From: Candidatus Obscuribacterales bacterium
GTDB taxonomy: Bacteria; Cyanobacteriota; Vampirovibrionia; Obscuribacterales; Obscuribacteraceae
Direction of reading: 5' to 3'
Length of the DNA: 64,000 nucleotides
Assembly: GCA_019747875.1 (NCBI GenBank)
Contig: JAIEQI010000042.1
Coordinates: forward strand, 62,001-126,000
Shown here piece by piece: positions 60,613-64,000 of this stretch; the stretch's first letter is position 1, and the number at the start of each line of letters is the position of its first letter. The translations under genes were made by a program, and so were the position numbers. The notes beneath the pieces were generated by a model, which saw only the letters and a list, made by a program, of their open reading frames with translations, was not told the DNA's origin and ran no database searches.

Positions 60613-61416
60613 ATGAAGGAATCAGCGGTAATGGCAAGAATAAAATTGGTGACAGTTCAAACATTTGCATTAGTCTCAAGCATCGCCTTCCATAGCCTAT
60701 TGGGACAAGCAGCAATTGCGACTCCGGAATCAGATGCATTTGCTCATAACAAAAAAGGCATCGAGCTTTATAAAGCTGGAAAAGTAAAAGAAGCAACCGA
60801 AGAGGTCAAAAAGGCCACCGAACTAGATCCGAAAAACGCCAATTATCACCGCAATCTGAGTTCTCTTTATCAAGCGCAGAACATGATGGCAGAGGCGCAA
60901 AAAGAGGCTGAGCTCGCAACTAAATCGAAGCCTGGCGACTCGAAGAGCTTAGGAAACATGGCAAACACCTTCCTTGCTCAAAAGAAATACGCGGAGGCTG
61001 AAAAGTACTATGCACAAGCAATAAAGGCAGCACCCTCCAACATGGAATTCCGCGTAGATCGAGCCGTCTGTTTGCTCCATCTGAAGAAGAATGCCGAATT
61101 TGATAAAGAGATCAAGGAAGTTTTGAAGAAGAATCCAAACAATGTTCGCGCCTTAGCATTGCTGAGCAATTATTATTTGGATCAGAAGAAAACGGATGAA
61201 GCCGAGAAAACTGCCAGAACTGCGGTGAAAGCTGCAGGCAAAGATCCCGACACACATTTGCAGCTTGCTAAGGTATTACAAGCACGCGGAAAAGACAAAG
61301 AAGCAATCACAGAGTACAAGCAGGTGCTTACACTCAAACCTGATCACCCATCAGCTTCCGACATCAAAAAGTCGATGGAGTACATAGATAGTAAAGTTGA
61401 CAGCCGCATCCCCTAA
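60613..61416 (+). CDS. Exported TPR-repeat protein
   Basis: The protein starts at ATG 60613 or 60631 (TTG 60601 is also open). A signal peptide (VTVQTFALVSSIAFHSLLGQAAIA) is followed by at least five TPR units: NKKGIELYKAGKVKEATEEVK, NLSSLYQAQNMMAEAQKEAE, MANTFLAQKKYAEAEKYYAQ, LSNYYLDQKKTDEAEKTARTA and LAKVLQARGKDKEAITEYKQ. Only basic scaffold function can be inferred. It lies between the mutase gene and the RNase J-like gene on the same strand and may be co-transcribed with them. Confidence 0.75.
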   Translation: MKESAVMARIKLVTVQTFALVSSIAFHSLLGQAAIATPESDAFAHNKKGIELYKAGKVKEATEEVKKATELDPKNANYHRNLSSLYQAQNMMAEAQKEAELATKSKPGDSKSLGNMANTFLAQKKYAEAEKYYAQAIKAAPSNMEFRVDRAVCLLHLKKNAEFDKEIKEVLKKNPNNVRALALLSNYYLDQKKTDEAEKTARTAVKAAGKDPDTHLQLAKVLQARGKDKEAITEYKQVLTLKPDHPSASDIKKSMEYIDSKVDSRIP

Positions 61417-61510
61417 TCGGCCCTCTAGCGATCTGCATTTAGTGGATCTTGTATTCATCAATTAATAGGGATCTAAAACTACAGTTCCGAATTGTCCAGC
61501 AGGTAAATAA

Positions 61511-63220
61511 ATGACCTTTGTTGCAGAAGGCGTAGAAATAAAATACGACAGGCTTTGCCTCATTCCATTGGGCGGTCAAAGTGAGATCGGTCGATGCCTT
61601 TGGGCTTTGAGTTATGCAGGCGAAATCTTGTTGATTGATGCCGGAGCATCGTACCCTGGAACTGCTCTTCCCGGAGTCGATCTCCTCTTGCCGAACACGG
61701 CATTTCTGGAGGCTAACCAAGGTCGCATTAGTGCGCTTGTATTGACCAACGGAAACGAGGAACACTGTGGCGCAGTTCCTTATCTGCTCGAGCACCTGAA
61801 GATACCGCGCATTATGGCACCACGATTTGTTGCGGCACTTCTTTCACAGAGACTAATGGCTCGAGGAGAAGAGAATGCCACCACCATCGACACCATTGAT
61901 ACAGGTATCGATTACCAAATCGGCAGCTTCCAGGTGGAATGGATTCAAGTTAACGATGCCATTGCCGATGCCTGTGCGTTGAAGATTGGAACAGCGGAAG
62001 GGACAATCATTTACACATCGAGCTTCAAACTTGACCAAACTCCAATTGATGGCAGACACTTGGATATGGCGCGCTTGGCCGCCGCTGGCGATCAAGGAGT
62101 TCTGCTCTTAATCAGCGACTCGGCAGGTGTGGAAGACAGTGATTACACGCCATCTGAAAAGGAAGTTGCCCGCGGATTGGAACGCCAGATGCAAATTTCT
62201 GCAGGTCGAATTATTGTAGTACTTCCAGGCACAAATACTTTGCGCATGCAGGTTCTCTTTGATCTGGCGAAACAATACAATCGCAAAATCATCCTCTTTG
62301 GAGAGACATTGATCCAGACAGCAGTTGCCGCCGCGATTACCGGAAACCTGTCATATGATCGTTCTATCGAAGCTACGATGGATAGTCTGTCAAAATTGAA
62401 TGACGAAGAAGTGATAATTTTAGCAACCGGCGAAGATGGCGATGCAATGGCGTTGCTAATCGAACTGGCACATGCTCGCAACAAGGATTTGATATTGAAG
62501 AAGGGCGATTCAGTTGTATTCAGCTCCGAAATCTACCCAGGAGAATCTCGAAAGCTTGCCCTTATCCTTGATCAATTTCTGTCAAATGGTATCAGGGGCG
62601 CAATTAGTACGAAAGATATGGTGCACGTCTCCAACCATGCCGGACGCGAAGAACTCAAACTGATGCTGGCGCTCTGTCATCCACACTATTTTGTCCCATC
62701 GATTGGCGAAGGCAGGCACATAATGCACCACGCTCAATTAGCCAACGAATATGGTGTGCCTCAAGAACATATTTTCCCGTTGCGCAATGGGGAGATCTTG
62801 GAGATAACAAATGGCGTTGCCACCGTAATTGGTGCAGTAGAAGCACAGGCTGTGTTTTACAACAGGGGACAGGAAGAGAGCGTTACCGGATTTTCTGTTT
62901 CTGAGCGTCGATCATTGTGCATGGAAGGTGTCCTAAATGTCGGCATCTTGCTCACACCGGAGTGGAAGCTCATTCATGAGCCAGTTTTTGAAGGAGCTGC
63001 TCTCGGTTTCACCCAAAGCGATGAATGGAAGGCTCTGCGGCAAGAGCTAATTGTCGGGATAATGGACATCATAAACAAACAGGCTGAAGCAGGTGAAAAA
63101 GATCTGCCCGCACTCAAAACATCGATAAGAGAGCTGCTCTCTAAAAGCGTGCGCTCACGTTTATCATCCAAGCCAACGATTCAGGTAAGCCTGCACGAGA
63201 TCGCAACGCAACGAGCCTAA
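61511..63220 (+). CDS. RNase J-family protein, catalytic metal ligands replaced
   Basis: The 569-residue protein follows the RNase J plan throughout: beta-lactamase fold start (LIPLGGQSEIGRCLWAL), beta-CASP region and C-terminal domain, with the spacing of functional enzymes. But the metal ligands are changed. The HxHxDH motif is N80-G-N82-E-E84-H85, the next His is D149 (VNDAIAD), the DFK Asp is S171 (TSSFK), the SNIHR His is L244 (TNTLR), and the HGE His is I398 (PSIGEGRH). H85, H372, H376 and H403 remain. It probably cannot cut RNA itself but may bind RNA or pair with another RNase J. The start ATG 61511 follows a weak CAGGT site. Confidence 0.85.
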   Translation: MTFVAEGVEIKYDRLCLIPLGGQSEIGRCLWALSYAGEILLIDAGASYPGTALPGVDLLLPNTAFLEANQGRISALVLTNGNEEHCGAVPYLLEHLKIPRIMAPRFVAALLSQRLMARGEENATTIDTIDTGIDYQIGSFQVEWIQVNDAIADACALKIGTAEGTIIYTSSFKLDQTPIDGRHLDMARLAAAGDQGVLLLISDSAGVEDSDYTPSEKEVARGLERQMQISAGRIIVVLPGTNTLRMQVLFDLAKQYNRKIILFGETLIQTAVAAAITGNLSYDRSIEATMDSLSKLNDEEVIILATGEDGDAMALLIELAHARNKDLILKKGDSVVFSSEIYPGESRKLALILDQFLSNGIRGAISTKDMVHVSNHAGREELKLMLALCHPHYFVPSIGEGRHIMHHAQLANEYGVPQEHIFPLRNGEILEITNGVATVIGAVEAQAVFYNRGQEESVTGFSVSERRSLCMEGVLNVGILLTPEWKLIHEPVFEGAALGFTQSDEWKALRQELIVGIMDIINKQAEAGEKDLPALKTSIRELLSKSVRSRLSSKPTIQVSLHEIATQRA

Positions 63221-63274
63221 TTCGTCCATTCCGGGCGACGCCCCTACATCTACAGAAACTAGCTTCGAAGATTC

Positions 63275-63430
63275 GAGTATGGAGCGCGGACGTCCCGTCC
63301 GCCCATAAGTATGGGCCGCGGACATCTTGTCCGCGGAAATCGATTTACAAGGACGGAGTCAGCTCCGTGCTTGATCTCATTCAAAAGCAACAGCTCTAAT
63401 GAGTCTATGGGCGGGCCGGGCCCGCGCTCC
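63275..63430. mobile_element. Second MITE-like element, right end decayed
   Basis: GAGTATGGAGCGCGGACG (63275-63292) matches the terminal repeat of the element at 17781-17924, and is followed by GTCCCGTCC, CCCATAAGTATGG and the dyad GCGGACATCTTGTCCGC (about 63319-63335). Later come CTCTAATGAGTCTATGG and GCGGGCCGGGCCCGCGCTCC, the same parts as at 17.87-17.92 kb with changes. The right terminal repeat has lost its ATAC end. The element lies between the RNase J-like gene and maf. It has no coding capacity. Confidence 0.65.
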
Positions 63431-63445
63431 GCCCAAGAACAAACG

Positions 63446-64000
63446 CTAGTTATGATCCATCCCGAGTACAGGAAGTCCGCGACCTCTCAGTATCGCGGAG
63501 ATAAACGGCAGTGGAATTCCCAAGGCATTTGCGTAACAGCCGCTCAATCCTTTTACGAAGATCGATCCAATTCCTTGTAATGAATAACCGCCGACGTGAT
63601 ACATCGCCTCGTTTGAATGCAAATAGAAATCGACTTCTGCTTCTTCGATCTTCCTGAAGGTCACTTCTGTCGTTTGAACCGAACAAGATACTTTGTTATC
63701 AGGATCTATAATCGCGATTCCAGTCATCACGCTGTGAGTTTGATCGCTCAGTTTCATCAAAATCTTTTTGGCCTCTGCGCGCGATCCTGGGCGCGTAATC
63801 AGATCGCCATCATGGATGATCACGGTATCAAGCCCAAGGATGAATCGCCGAATTCTATTTGTAGGATTTGACCCATACTTTGCATTGCAAACAATTCTTG
63901 TTGTGGAGGCTTGCATAACGGCTCGAGTTTGAACCAAACCTTCTGCGTTTCTTTCACCAACAACGTCTTCAAGAATGCCTGGCATGACTTCCAGCTCTAC
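63446..64000 (-). CDS. maf: Maf-family nucleotide pyrophosphatase (5' end outside window)
   Basis: The frame continues to the window edge with no stop, so the N-terminus (with the family's SASPRR motif) is beyond 64000; the ATG at 63985 is internal. Visible Maf features include ILGLDTVIIHDGDLITRPGSRAEAKKIL, HSVMTGIAIID and GGYSLQGIGSIFVKGLSGCYANALGIPL. Maf proteins hydrolyse modified nucleoside triphosphates such as m5UTP or dTTP-type substrates and have been linked to septum control in Bacillus. It is convergent with the RNase J-like gene, the MITE-like element lying between them. Confidence 0.85.
   Translation of the reverse strand, partial: VELEVMPGILEDVVGERNAEGLVQTRAVMQASTTRIVCNAKYGSNPTNRIRRFILGLDTVIIHDGDLITRPGSRAEAKKILMKLSDQTHSVMTGIAIIDPDNKVSCSVQTTEVTFRKIEEAEVDFYLHSNEAMYHVGGYSLQGIGSIFVKGLSGCYANALGIPLPFISAILRGRGLPVLGMDHN

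Noticed and set aside
1-64000. CRISPR array
   Set aside because: No regularly spaced direct repeats with unique spacers were seen; the repeats present are palindromes or protein-coding low complexity.

Overview
The window reads as chromosomal DNA of a free-living, Gram-negative-type bacterium of moderate GC. It has housekeeping genes (ileS, lysC, deoA/pdp, lipM, an ErpA-type Fe-S carrier, an RNase J-like protein, maf), many exported TPR proteins, Tad-like and type IV-like pilus components and one giant surface protein. Futalosine-pathway MqnA, a LipM-type octanoyltransferase, RNase J and the wealth of TPR and prepilin-like proteins would fit the non-photosynthetic relatives of cyanobacteria (Melainabacteria/Obscuribacterales). 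This placement is an impression from gene content; no rRNA or tRNA gene was found to settle it.

Layout. 1-11 kb: a truncated membrane protein, an inositol-phosphatase-family gene, ileS behind an attenuator-like leader, an orphan polyamine-type ABC permease, a MoaC-MogA fusion and a phosphoribosyltransferase. 11-17.6 kb (minus strand): a Tad-like locus with two TadE-like proteins, a large TadG-like protein, a small helical protein and two exported proteins, but no secretion ATPase. 18-28 kb: a thioredoxin-like protein, a YgfZ-TPR fusion next to ErpA, an SDR, a LysE-type exporter, two large TPR proteins and mqnA. 28-37 kb: pyrimidine-nucleoside phosphorylase, lipM, a 5'-nucleotidase-like protein fused to an unknown domain, and aspartate kinase overlapping a coiled-coil gene with an acidic tail. 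36.9-37.3 kb: a hairpin-rich stretch ending in a very strong intrinsic terminator, a candidate structured RNA.

37.9-55.9 kb is the surface-structure region. A 2920-residue beta-helix-like giant protein is followed by the remains of a two-gene nucleotidyltransferase module, and then by two paralogous three-gene prepilin cassettes (PilV-, PilW- and PilX/GspK-like) that point away from each other around one NarL-family response regulator. 55.9-64 kb: a lipoprotein-like gene, urocanase, a methylmalonyl-CoA-mutase-type large subunit, a TPR protein, an RNase J homologue that has lost nearly every metal ligand, and a truncated maf.

Small dispersed elements sit between genes: a MITE-like family of about 145-155 bp (two copies plus one diverged piece) and short GC-rich dyads. 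The strongest leads are the degenerate RNase J, the mirrored prepilin cassettes around a regulator, the internally deleted nucleotidyltransferase, the hairpin-rich candidate RNA, and the leader attenuators before ileS and mqnA.
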